From the NCBI GenBank assembly GCA_002118135.1, contig BDIU01000419.1, positions 330-51,263 on the forward strand: DNA of 50,934 bases. Reading direction: 5' to 3'. This DNA comes from Trebouxia sp. TZW2008. Taxonomy: Eukaryota > Chlorophyta > Trebouxiophyceae > Trebouxiales > Trebouxiaceae. Shown here piece after piece: positions 29,811 through 42,800 of this stretch (positions within the stretch are counted from its first letter, which is position 1; every line of letters starts with the position of its first letter). A model generated the notes under the pieces. It was not told where the DNA came from. It searched no databases and saw only the letters and a list, made by a program, of their open reading frames with translations. A program made the translations under genes and the position numbers.

Positions 29811-32800
29811 CTACCTGCGAAGGGCGTTTGCCTGATTTGTCACTGAATGCGAATGAGCCTGGCTGGCTACACTCTGCACCAGATGATTCTTCACCTTGCT
29901 AGATACCTTTTCTTCATCTGCCTGAAGACACGACATACAGCAAAGCTTGATTGAAGGCATTCATAACACAAGTGACTTTGCATACCATGCGCATTGGATA
30001 CTTGATCAAGGAACAGTGCACGCCTTGTCAATGCTCTGACATGCAGGATGCAAGCAAAGGCAGGCAGAAAATTTCTGCAAGCACAGCAGCGTCGCTTCAT
30101 GACAAAGTCAGCTGCTGAAGGCAGGCTTAAAATTATTCAAAGTCAGCACATTGAAATAGCTGTCTTGTGTATGCATTGCTGTCTATATGCAGTTGAGCAT
30201 ACACCCTGCCACACTGCAAATGATCATGCAGAATGGGTCTGGACTCTTTGGCTGGAATGATTGTGATCATGCACCTGTGGTGTAGAAACCCTGGTCCGCA
30301 AAGCCACACAGCACATAAAAGCGCGTGTCCCGCACAAGCAACCTTAAACATGACAGGCCTGTCTTCTGTGCGTCAGCCATGCATAGAAGGCACAGAACAA
30401 ACAGCAAAGCAGGCAGTGCACATATCTTGGCAAAAGTATATATACACACACAAAATGCAAATGGGTTGATATGTTACCTGCTGTAGATCACCAGTTGGCA
30501 TCACAATGGTGGCAACAAACAGCGCCTCAAAGGCGTGCACATCTTGACCCACATCCATAAATTTCCCTTCTTCTGAAAGGCCATTGATGAACACAGGCAG
30601 CAGCCGAGGGGGCATTGCCTCAATGCCCTGAATTAGTACCACAGCATGGCTGCATCGCTGCAGCAACTGCACCAGGGCTTTCTGAACCTGCCCTGCCAGG
30701 TCTTGGCTTTTGCCAGGGCTGGTGGACGCTGCCAAAGCAGGCATGTCCATGTGATGCAGGCAGTGGCCACAGCTGGGGTCCAGGGAAGTGGTCATGGCCA
30801 GCATTGCTGCTGAAGATGTGTTGGCATCGCTACACGCTAGCAGCACGCCTGTTGCCTGCGCACAGGCACGCTATATTTAGTTTCTTTGTAACAATTGCTT
30901 TTATTAACCGATCTGTCCTGATGCCGAGATATCCTTACTCAGAGGTGCCACTGCAGCCAGATTGTAGTGACTGCTTCTCAGTTGCATTGTCCCTACATTG
31001 AGAATGTGTTTACATTGAGTCCCTATGAAAGGAGAAATCTTTGCGCAAAACAGTATAAGGTTGACACTGCAGTGACCGCCTTGCTTGTTCTGAATGTGCA
31101 GCCTTGAGCCAGCCTGCAGTGTGAGAAAATACAAAAAAAGTGTGTGCCGTCAGGCGCCATCAGGGGAGCCTCTGTCTATAGGAGCAACTCCTGAGTGCAG
31201 TGTGATTTGTGAAAGAACTTATGGCATCAGGTACAGCATGACACAGCGCACAGCATGATTGCCGTGCAAGGGCATGATGATGCACCAGACATCACATGGA
31301 CACAAGGCCCCCAGGCTTGATCATCTTGACAGTTCAACAAAACAATTGTGATAGACTTGGCACCTGTCCAGCAACATCACTACCGCTCAGTTGCTGCCAT
31401 TGCTTGTGAGTAATGCATACTTCACAGAACATCATAGAACATCATGTGATATCAACCGTGTGCTCACCTTGCGTGAGTCAGTGGCTTCACCGCTCCACAC
31501 ATCAGCTAAGTGGATGCGTGCCGCTTCATGTGACAGCAGAGGTGCTAGTGTCTGAAAGCGCATGGACTGGTTGCAATGGTGCCTTGACAACATTTGCTGA
31601 CCAGAATGTGTCTGCAATGCCCACCTGCACATGACAAGTCTCAATCTAAACCCTCCTTGTGTTGAGCAATCTGACGCACACGCCAGCTGCATACACAGCA
31701 CGCAAGTGCCAGACACTGTTGCTGTGCTCAGTGTACGCTTGCAATTGGTGGGCATGCACCTGGGCACAGCATCAGGACCAAGAGAGACTCCTGTGCTGCT
31801 GCATGTGCCCCTTGTTCTAAGGACTGCGCAGACCCTCAGTCCTGGCAACAAATTGCTGGCTCATGACCCTTCATATAGCCAGGCAGACATGTGACACAAG
31901 GCTGGCTCATCCTTCTCAATTTAGCAATGCAGACAGGCAGACACAATTTTGTACAAATTTGGCAGTTTATTACTTCAATGAGCACCTGGAAGTGTCACAA
32001 AGTCTCACTGGCAAGCTTGCAAGTAACGACGATGATTTGAGATATGCAAGCTTACCAGCACATTGCAAGCACTGCTATTGCAAGCCAGAGCCAACGCCGC
32101 CTGGGTCTGAAATGTGCAGGTTGCTCCTCCTGCAGGAGAGGCACATCAGCACTGTCTGTGGGCTTTGTGCTGGTTGGCAGACTCTTGCATGCAGCCCCAA
32201 GTCTCCATTAGGATTTTGCAACTATATCATGTCTAGTCATGCCATGCTTGCTAATCAAGCTGCGTGCATTGTGCTTGACATGTGACAATGTTGCCACCGA
32301 ATTGAAGCAGCCTGCCAAAGGTGTAATCTGCAAGAAGCTTGCGCATGCCTCTCACCTGTTTGGAAGCAGCAGCAGGGCCAGTCTCTGGAAACAGCTTTGT
32401 CGGCTGCACTTTCTGTTGGACATCACAATCAGCGTCATAGCCAGGATCTTCATCAATGCCAATTGAGCCTGCTGACTGTCCAGATGACATATCCGCAGCA
32501 TCCTGGCGCTGAGGTGGTAGTGGAGTCAGACTTGCTTCATCTAGCACACTCCTCTTTGCAGGATGATGTTTCAGGATGTCTGCCTGTTTGTCTTCACTAT
32601 CAGCTGTGTATTTGGCACTTGGACGGCTGCTGTCCACAAGCTCAGACAATTCATTGGCATTTGTGAGTACAGCGACACCGTCAGCTTCCTGTCAGACAGC
32701 ATGGTTTGATGAGATCAGGGTCCTGGTCATAGTTGTGTTGTTGAGCTGAATGTCGAGCATTTACAGAGCAAATGCCTCAGACATTTTGTGCCTGTTCAAG

Positions 32801-33269
32801 ACGCCACTGAGGGCTCAGGCAGCTCGCAGCTGTGTCAAAGCATCTCATCTCAAACAGATTGGGCAGGACATCAAGCTTGTGGAAGCGTCAAGGTTGCGTT
32901 GCAGGTCTGCACCTTGCTGTGGTCATGCTGTATAGCTGCAGGTGCCTGGGGCTGTGCCACTCCTGTGCTTGCAGGGCATGAGCTTACTGCTGCATTTTGC
33001 TGTGAGCTGAGTTGTGCGCCGTTCCCTTGCTCCTCAGCCATCCTCTGTTTTAGCCTATTTCTCAGTTCTTCAGTCTTCCTGAAAGACACAGCATGCTTGT
33101 TTTGCAAACTGACACAATAATGAAGGCATCATGGCAATAACAGGTGGATGGAACACGGTTGCACTCACCCGGTGGCCGGAAGTCCTTGATCTTTGCACTT
33201 CCTTTGCAGACTTCTGTAGGACAAATCGTCAATATCGAGCGCGTGCAGAGGAGCAGACTGCTCGGACAT
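29811..33269 (-). CDS. SAP domain, single-pass membrane protein with a LAP1-like or torsin-like luminal domain (candidate nuclear-envelope protein)
   Basis: Seven phase-consistent exons on the minus strand: 33269-33169, 33078-32913, 32688-32356, 32129-32056, 31624-31468, 30855-30478, 29921-29811; 439 aa. Residues about 16-50 form a SAP motif spanning exons 1-2 (SYRSLQRKCKDQGLPATG, then KTEELRNRL), a DNA-binding helix-extended-helix module. Residues 50-206 are low complexity. RPRRR at 208-212 is followed by a hydrophobic segment, WLWLAIAVLAMCWWAL, giving a type II membrane topology with a basic N-terminal side. The last 210 residues include TGVLLACSDANTSSA, HAVVLIQGIEAMPPRLL, ALFVATIVMP and DEEKVSSKVKNHL. 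This order resembles the luminal domain of LAP1/LULL1, an AAA-like fold lacking Walker motifs, but similarity is distant and judged by eye. The final exon and stop are the least certain part. A generic AAA-like domain is the alternative. Confidence 0.6.
30880..31030 (-). repeat. Interspersed GTAAGGACA repeat, copy in an intron of the SAP-TM gene
   Basis: 'tttctttgtaacaattgctt', then 'atatccttactcagaggtgc' with cactgcagccaga, and 'attgtccctacattgagaat'. Same order as the 28490 copy, more diverged. Confidence 0.65.
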
Positions 33270-33885
33270 GGCTGAATACGTCGCTGAAACAGCTCAGCGT
33301 GTTCTGAGATTGATGCACCGCCCCAGAAGCAACTATTCGCAAGTGATCTTTATACTTAGCGATCCGCTCGAGCTCAACTTCCAGGACAATCTCTGGACAT
33401 TGCGCTGGACTAGACAGTGAACTATGATAAGCAGCCCCATCGGCCTGTACCCCTTTAGTCGTGTTCTTTGCTGTGTGAGCAATCCGATGAGAGGTATGAG
33501 CTTTGGAGCCGATTCAGCTTCGATCTGCTGATGGCAGTTTGAATCGTCACTTTGGTTTCTTGTTCGAGTTTCAGCAAGAAGCTCAACAGAGCCAATGAAA
33601 GTGCTGTTCACAGCTTAGACAGCGTTCGTTTATATCTTGAAGCAGACCTTTGGTATGTTCAGTACAAGGCAGTCACACAAGTCTTGCCTGCATGGCCATG
33701 AAACAAAATATCGAGCAAATTGAGTGCATGTGCAGCGTCTTGCAGTGTCACATTGCAAACAATTCACCTGAGTTATTGCTGTTCACTGCATGCTTGAAGA
33801 GACAGTCCAATCATGCACACATGCGCAAAGTCAATGGACACTAATCTGAAACCGCACACATTGTCATAACAGGCCACTATAGTAG
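33270..33885. other. Region between the SCAR gene end and the SAP-TM gene start
   Basis: Head-to-tail gap of 616 bp on the minus strand. It must hold the SAP-TM promoter and the SCAR 3' UTR. No clear signals and no further ORF with support. Confidence 0.4.
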
Positions 33886-36800
33886 CTACTCTCCCCAGTC
33901 ACTTTCACTGTAAGTGCTTTCAGGATACATGGAAGCTCTGTTAGCCTGCAGCTTTCTTGTGAGCTGATCTCCTATGCCAATGGTGCTGTTTGAATTGCGG
34001 CGCCTCGAAGGTCCACCAGTAGGAGGCAATGCAGACAGTGTTGCTGATGGCCCTGCTGAACTTCCTGCAACTGACGCAGAGGTCCCTTCCGAATTCCCTG
34101 CAGAACATATTGCATGTTTGGACATTGGTATTACGTGATATGAACAAACAGTCACTGCTGTTGACATCTGCAGCTTGACTCAAAGCAATGCACAAGCCCA
34201 CTCAGAAGTTGTGCATGACCTGATTGCAGACGGGGTCTTGGCAGAATCAACACGGCCTCCTTCATTGCAATACAATGTCCACACACAGGGACCTTGCACA
34301 CTCAGGTATTGGGCCTTGGGCAGCAAATAGGCATTTGTAGGACTTTTGCTGCATTGGCACGGGTTTTAGCATTGTCTTTGCTCATCAAATTCCACAAAAC
34401 ATTGCTCAAGCATACCAGGCTGTCTCTAGTCACAGAGGCTCCCATTATGATGCATGATGCCTGGACTTCTGGTCTATCAGAACCTCAGACAGACATATCA
34501 TATCATAGAATTGTTGCACAAACTGCACTCGGAATTGAGGTTCAGGGGTTATTTTGAACGCTTCAAAATTTGCATTTGTCCGGCTAGCCAAATCCCCCAG
34601 ACCCCAAACCCCACCTCTAAAACCTTGAAGTAAGCCCCGATACAAGTCTTTGACAAGATATGTGTGCTGAAGGATATCAGACAAGGAACAGCAGCTGGTT
34701 ACCTGGTGGGGCCATGGCTTTCAGGTGAGCCCTACTAGCACGAATGGATGCCAGCAGGTTGTTCCTGTCAGCAGCAGCTACAGCATCAGCAGGAGGCTGT
34801 GGAGTGAGTTGGGTGGGCGTCACTTGAGAGGGGGACCCAAAGCTTGACACAGATTGGTGGCTGAGAGGGCTCTGGTACAGAGACGGCTCCTCTCGCAGAG
34901 CTGTGTCATTAACTGGTGCTCCCTGCAATCAGGAGGCATGCAACACTCAGCTTATTTCTTTTATACCGCACCGGATACTTGTCAGTGTTCACACTTGAAA
35001 GCGCCATCTGCTTGTTCTGGTACCATGTTGCACGTGAATGGCAGCGCAAATGCGCAATACCTTTCTGCATGCATGATTGGAAGTTCATGTTATGCGATTA
35101 TGATATTGCAGCGCCATGTGTAGTTTGCATTGTATGCTCCAATGCAAGGCAGCGGGCAGGCATTGCCCCAAAATATACTCAAGCTTGTTCAGGCACTGGC
35201 ATTTCATGAAATATGGCCAAATCGCCAGTCCAAGTTGCAGAAGATACTGCTGCAAAACCCCTTTGACAGCTGCAACTTGGTGCAAAGCCATAACACTGCT
35301 ACTCAGTCTCAGCTTGTTGAGGCGTAGTTTGTGACTGCCTACCTGCATTTGGCGAGCCACAACTGCAGCCTGGCTGCTGAGGTCACCACTGCCTGTCAAG
35401 CCAGCTAAGGCGTTGGTGGCCAGAGACTGTCTCTGACCGGCCAAGGGCTGCATCTGGGTGGGAAACCCGCCTGCAAACCCCATGCACTGATGATCTCTCG
35501 CATGTGACCAGCTTGGCTTGATGCTGTGCATGCACATACAACTGTGCTACAGAACATGCTCTCACTTGAATGTACACAGCTATTGCTGCCCAATTGCACT
35601 GTACAGAGATAACACTTCATATTCCTTAGCGATTCAGACTTGGAAAAATCTGCTTGTCCAGCAATCTCAATAGCGCCTTGCAAGCAAGGGTGCACATATA
35701 AAGTTAGTGCTACAGCTGTCTGTTCAGCGGAGGCGTAACTTGCAGCCTCCTCTTGCAAGCAGCAATCTAGCCACTTCAGCAAAGGACAACCCATTTTCAC
35801 ATGTATGACCACGCCATGGTAACAGCACACCTTGTCCTTGCAACCAGCTTTTGCTTGCGCCACCTGTGTTGCTTGTTATGCTCATAATTTGTGATCACTT
35901 GGTGACAAAGCTTCAGGACAGACAGCTAAAGGTTTGTTGCCAGGTGATCACATTTTATGTTTGCTCTGGGAAAGATGCACCAATGTTCTCAGTTGAAGAT
36001 CTTACAGTGTTCACGCTTTGCCAGCTGCCACCATGGGCTGTAGGTTGCTACAGTTACAGGTGACTGTACCTGGCACAGGAGGTGGTGGTGGGGGTGGAGG
36101 AGGACCCCCCTGCCTGAACCCCTGCTGCCCTGGCTCACCCCTAGCCCAAGCTTCCTCCATGAACCTAGGCACACTTCTGTTGGACAGGCTAGGCGTGCTG
36201 TGACTGCTGCCTTGAGACTGCTGACCAGCCAAAAACTGAAACTGGCCTGAGCCATCTTGAGACCCAGGTGCCTGCTGTGCCTGTTGGACGAGGCTGGTGG
36301 GCTGATTGAGCGGTGTCATGGTGTACATGCTGGTGGCTGAGGAGGAGTTACGGCTGTGGTAAGCAGGGGGGGCAACAACAGCCACCCTGGGGAGGACAGC
36401 CGCAGGGGCATTGGGGTACTGAACGCTGCCGGCCTGATTCTGTAAGACAAAGTGCGAAGTCGGAACACTGCAAAACAGGTGAGAGCAGGTGCCGGGGCAA
36501 TGTTGTGTAACAGTAGCAAAGATGCGGCAAAGGTTCATGATGGGCAATGAGTGCATTTGCTAGCTGTTGACAGTCCAGAGCAGCAGTTCACAATGTCAGC
36601 TCAAAGTAGTCAAAGCTTGACTTGTCTTGCATGGGACTGCATGCGAATAGCTGCCGCCCATGCGTGAATGCGAACGAGCGTCGTGACTTGCCAGACACCG
36701 CCAAAATGAGCGGCCTGCTGAGTGCCTGCAGCAATGACAAACCTGCATTGAGGCCACAGCTCCTCTTAAGTGGGCAGGAAAGGCAGGGCCTCTAGTTGAC

Positions 36801-39800
36801 CGCCCTGTGGCTGCCTGCCCCTGGCCTGTAGCAGCGCAAAGATATCCATCAGCACAAGTCTTGCCAATGCGATGCTCAGCAGAGTAAGCAGCAATACAAG
36901 GTATAGAGCAAAAGCATCCTTTGTGTTGTAGACGCTTGCAGCTGCTTAGTCACCTCAGATGCTGAAGTGATAAGTATACCAGTTGCGAGCATGGGGACAG
37001 AATAACGAATATCTTGTGAGCCAAGGCAGGTCATCTGGGAAGTGTGCAGAGAATACGCTTTCATTCATTCATTCATTCATTCACTCACTCACTCACTCAC
37101 GCGCTCACTCACTCACTCACGCTCTTACTGTGTCACTCACAACTTCCTTTCATATCAATATTACCTTGGCTGCAAAACTGTATGTAAACATCTTCTGTTC
37201 AATGATATACCCGACGCTTCACATACAGCGTTTCAGGGGATACCTCAAGCCAACAGCAGGCAACAACCTGATGTATCTGCTGGTTGTTTCAGCTCATACC
37301 TGGGGCAGTGTACATCTGTTGTGCCTGTATCGGCATTGGTGCCACTGCAGGGGGTGCAGGCATGGGGATGGGTTGTGGCAGGGGTGTGATATAGCTAGTG
37401 ACCACAGGCGCTGAGTTGAGGAAGTAGGAGACTGGGGGCACAGCTGGGGTGGGAGGGGATTCAGCCCTCTGTGGCTCACTAGCATACACCTGGAATGAAA
37501 GGCAGTTTCCTGGAATCGAAGGGATGTTGGACTGCAAGGTGGACTATGCTATGTTTGACAACAGAGTATCAACTTTGTGAAAGAGATAACTCGGCAGAAT
37601 AGTGCATTAGCATTCTAGATGCTGAGATGCTAAACAGACTTGATTGTAGCAACGATGGAGCCAACAGGCTAGCCTAGCAATGCATTAGACGCCAGCTTTA
37701 ATGATGCTTGTCAAGCAGTTTGTGTCAATCAGCTGATTCGTAACAGGCAGTGCTGTACCAGCTGTCTGTTGGAGCTTTTGCTCTAATGAAGTTGTGCACA
37801 GGAATTTGAAATGCAGAATCCTGCCAAGTTGCTTATAGCACGATAGCAAGCATTGCATTGAGGTGAGTGTGCATGTATAAGCACCTGCTGTGCGCCCCGG
37901 TCAGATTGATAGCTGTTGTTCACAGAGGCAGCAGCATTCAGAGACCCTCTTGAAGCCCGCCCAAAAGCTTCAAGCGCTCTCCTGGCATGTCCACCACCTG
38001 GGGGGGTCTGTCCACCACTTCCGCCATTGATCTGCATCTGTACTGGTGACATCGCTGGGCTGGCATAAGGGTTCACAGCCAGATCTCTACTGGACTCCTG
38101 CGCCCCTGCACAGATGTGTGCACACTAGTCTGCAATCAGGATTGTGCGACATCTTTATGTAGATGCTGCATGCCAGCACACATGCATGCACTTCAATTTG
38201 TAAGAGCATGGGTTTTTGCTTGGAGACGTGAACAACTTTGCATCACAGGTAGTTGTCTTCAGCTGTCTTGCGAAGTGTGTACCCATGATCTTGTGCATGG
38301 CATTCTGCTTGGCGTCGTGATCAGATTTGCCTCACAGATGAGTGTCATCAGCTGTCATTGAGAACGCAAAGCCACCCAACACGTTTGAGTAGAGGCAAAA
38401 ATTGCTCTGGCCAGAGGCACAATGCTGAAGTTGCATGAATACATGACATGCAAAGTGAAGTGTCATATCTCCCAGTGACATAGATGCAAACCTTCTGAGG
38501 TCAAGGGCCCAATGCTGAAGCTGCATGAGTGCATAGCATGCAGCGTGAAATGTCACGTGTCCTGCTTTGATAGGGACAAACTTGCTGAGGCCAGGGGCAC
38601 AATGCTGAAGCTGCATGAATGCATAGCATGCAGCGTGAAATGTCACGTGTCCTGCTTTGATAGGGACAAACCTGCTGAGGCCAGGGGCACAATGCTGAAG
38701 CCACGTGAGTGCATAGCACGTGGGTCATTTGATGCCAAGGGGGCTGCTTGCTGCTGGCCCACCACTACAGGCCCTGGCATTGGCTGAATCACAGACCCAG
38801 AAGCAACTCTGCCTGGTGCTCTCCTGCCTGCAATGATGTGCTGTGTATGGTAAGAAATTCTTGAAAGAATTGCTTTACTCTACCTCTAAATCCTGCCAAA
38901 ACAACAGCGGCTCTGTCAAGCATTTCTTGACATGTAGTGCAAGCTGCACAGAATGACAGCAGCATTAAGAGCAGCTTTGATAGCATGCAATGCATGCTGT
39001 TCCCATGTAGTGACACGTCATCATGAAGGTCGAAATGCAGCTGACAGACAGAGCAAATGATGTACCAGGCATGGATGCTTGCTGGTACAGCTGTGGGCTG
39101 GCAGGGGCCGCTTGCTGCATGAGCCCTCCTGACAGCGGCCCAGGCTGTTGGTACATGGCTCTGCTAGCTTCAGCAGCACTCATGGCAGGCATGGACATCT
39201 GCTGCTGCAGCGCCCTGTTGCCTAGGCTCATAGACTGTGCCAATGGCATACTGCAAATGCTCCGGCTTGCTGCATCAACCCCAGGCATAGCCACCTCAGC
39301 GTTCCTGCCAGCAATGCCACTGCTGAATGGTGCTGAGGCCCTGTAGTTGTAGCCCGAGTCTACTGGTCCTGTGGGCGGGCCCCCAGATGCAAGTAGCCCA
39401 GCACTTCTGCCAGCAGCAGCACTAGCCATAGGTGCCGAGGCCCTGAAGTTGTAGCCATAGTCCACTGGTCCTGTAGACGGGCCTCCAGGTGCAGCACTGC
39501 CCATGGGTGCTGAAGTTCTGTAGGAGTAGTCCATGTCCAAGGGACGGGCCACTGGGGGTCTGACTATGGTACTGGCGGGTGGCAAGGGCCGGGCCGGTGC
39601 ACTCCAGCTGTGCTGTACGCTCATGGCTAGGGGCCCTGCTACGCTGGGTGCTTGGGCGGCTTGGCCGGGCTGAGCTGGCTGGAGGACACCTGGGGCTGGG
39701 GACCAGGTGTTGGCCTGCAGCACAGTGCTCTCTTGTTCACCCTTTTCATTGCACGATTGACCACTTCAATCATTCTGTTCTGTTGTACACAGCTTGGTGA

Positions 39801-42800
39801 CTGAGTGAGTGTCAAGCATGACACTTGTTACCCAGCAAGAAATCATGTACAAACTAAAAGGGACCCAGGCAGGGAGGCATGCTGACATGAGGCGATAGGA
39901 GCAAATGACAGATTGGTACTAGGTTGCTCCTGCAGGAACTTGGCAGGAACTTGGTACAAGACAAGAGAGCAAGGCGGCGTCTTATGTCCACAGCTTAGCC
40001 TTGGTGTAAACACAGGCAGTGTAAGCCCAAGCTGCTCACCAAACCAGCGTGACAGGCTATAGACAGGATCTGAGACACAGAACTACAAGTGAAAGCACTC
40101 AGCTGAATGTAATCAGCTCAGTTGTAGCTAACTGTGTACCTGCAGGAACTTGGTCGGGGAGTAGCGAGGGGGAGGGACGGGGACGACTGGGGGCGGCATA
40201 GGGGCCAGGACTGGGGGTGCATCTGTGCTGCGCATAAAGATAGGCGCTGGCTGCTGCAACTCAGAAGCTTGCACGGTCTGGCTTGTCCCTTCTAAGCTCT
40301 GTAGTGATGCAGTCTCCACTAGAATTGGTCCACTGCTCTCTGCCTGGAGCGCTGATGTCTGCTGAGGGACCACCTCAAAGGAGCGTGACTGCTGTAACAG
40401 GCTCGGATGCGCCTGCTGCTGATGCATCAGGCTGCTGTGCATGGGCCTGACCTGCTGTGCTGCCACAGCTGTGCCCACCTCCAGCTGAACCTGCTGCGGG
40501 CTGATGACGCCAGCTGCCTGTACGCTCATCTGTGGTGCATTTGGAATGGCAGGCACAGCAATCACTGAGGCCCTGGGCTGCTGTTGGGCAGCTGGTAGTA
40601 CTGGCACACCCTGCTGCAGAGGTCCTGAGGGGAATGAAGTCACATCAGCCGGGGCCACCACTGGCGCTACTACCTCTGGCTGCGGAACAGCCAGTGCCGC
40701 CGCTGGGATTGGTGACAATCTCAAACTCTCGTCGTACACAGGCACAGGTGAAGCCTGCAGGCTGGTGACGCTGCGGCGCAGCTGGGAGACAGGGGAGGAT
40801 CTGGCGGCTGCTACTGCCTGGGGCTCTTCAATGACTGGTAGGACAGATGTGCAGCGCCTGACACCGCTACTGGACTGACCCGAGCTGATGCTGCTGCGCA
40901 GATGGCTTCTGGAGCGGCGCAGGGAGGGCAGGGCCGGCATTGGCGGCCCTGTGGCAATGCTTTGGGGCTGCACTTCAGCCTGCAACAGATGAGCATTAGT
41001 GTAAAATGCACAGCAGAAATAAGATTGACGTCATGAGTGGAGCATTGTTTGTCAAGGACAGCAATAAACAAGGCAGCTGATGGGTCATAGCTCTACTCAG
41101 CATGTACTTGAATGGGCAGTATGTATAGAATGGTTGCAATCTGAACAACAATTCATTAATGTGACCTACACGCTCAGTCCTGCGAGCATGGACTGAGCGT
41201 GTAGGTGAGAGTATCAATGTAGCCTGCAAGGCACCAGCTCTCAGATCACAGGCACTGGTGCCGTCTACATGCTGAGCATGATGTGCTTTGTTCGGCGCTT
41301 TCTGTTTACACATGGTACATGCAAAAGATCTGTAACACATCACAGGATGCACAATAAGCAAGGCGTTAGTTTTCTGCCTGAGATGCAGGTTTCATGTCCT
41401 GCAGCGTAGCAGCTTCAGCATGATAAAGTTGTTGCAAGCTGTCTATCTGCTGCCGCTTGAGCTTACCTCTGACTGCTGCAGTGTCATCATTGGCAGCTCC
41501 TGAACCTGTTGTAAGGAAGCCACCTCAGCATGAGACGCTGAAGGTCCTTGCTGTATCTGACTGCTCATCCCAGGCACAGCTGCTTCAGTCCTCAATGCAG
41601 TCTCACTCACAATCCCTGTTAGCTGCGTTACTTGCTGCTGCTGAAGGCTGCGTGACTCTTGAGTCACGTCACCAGCTGCGCTTGAGGCTTCTGAGACCTG
41701 ACTGGGCACTGCAGATACGGGCTGAGTTGATGTTGTGGCAGAGTTGGCTTCTGCTGTGCCCAGAATTGGCTCGCTAGAGACTGCTACTACATCACTAGAG
41801 TCTGCAATGACAGCTGCTGCTGCTGACAGATCATCAGCTGCTTTTCGGCTAGCAGTCTGAGGCAGGCCTGAAGCTTGCTGCTCAGTGGCACTAGCAGTGG
41901 CTGACGCTGTGATGGCTGAAGTCAAGGCCCGTTCTGAGGTGCTGCCAGCTGCCACTTCAGAAGCGCTTGTGTTGGACCCCAAAATGGGCTGATCTGAAGT
42001 TTGCAGCACTTTGGACTCCAATAGCACAGTCTGCTCAGCGTTTCCACCCTTGACTGCTGCTCCTTGGTTGATGTCAGCTGCAGGAGATAAAATTGGCTGG
42101 TTTGAGCTTTGCAGCACTTGGTCAGATGAGCTGGCTGCCACACCCTGATCAGCTGGCAATTCCACAGCGCTAGTCTCAGTCACGCCCACTACCCTTGGTG
42201 ATGCTGTTGCCAAGATAGGCTGGTCTGAGACTTGCACAGCAGAATCCTCCAAGCTGAGCCCAGTCACCAAAGTCTCTGGCTGAATCTGTGCCACACTGGT
42301 ACTAGCCTCAAACCCCTTGGAGAACGCCTCTGGCTGAGCCTGGGTCTCAATGGCGCTAGCCTCAAGCCTTGTAGGACTAGTGAACGTTGTGCGTGACACC
42401 TCAATGGACTTGGCATAGAGAGGGTTGCTGACTAGCTCCAGCAGGGCTGTCTGCGGCAACCTGCCCTGGCCAGCATGCAGCTCAGCCCCATGAGCAGTCT
42501 CTGCCATGCTGAATGGGGCGGCTTCTGAGGACTCTATTGATATGGCAGAGACATCACAGGCAGCCTCAGATGTTGTGCTTTGCTGCTGAGCAGTAGTCCA
42601 AACTGGTGCAACAGGGACTGACTGAGCCACAGTCATGGCTGGCTGTCCCACAGCTGTGGCCACTGGATGAGCCACAAGAGCTGGTGGCTGGGTGTCTGTC
42701 ATGCTGACTGGCTGAGTGACTAGCTGCTCAGGGGTAGCGTTCCCTGCTGGCAGGCCCTGCTGCTGGCGCATGAGGCTGATGCGGTCCTTGGTGCTCTGAC

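Noticed and set aside
31636..31851. Cys-rich 5' continuation of SAP-TM exon 5 as coding
   Set aside because: The frame is open upstream, but the phase from the membrane exon fits the acceptor at 31625 and the Cys-rich stretch would interrupt the membrane segment; it is kept as intron.
31631..31894. Plus-strand ORF overlapping the SAP-TM gene intron
   Set aside because: Antisense to the minus-strand gene, with no exon partners or recognisable sequence.
34445..34684. Minus-strand ORF in the last SCAR intron
   Set aside because: It is not in phase with exons 15 and 16, both of which join directly to each other; no domain was seen.
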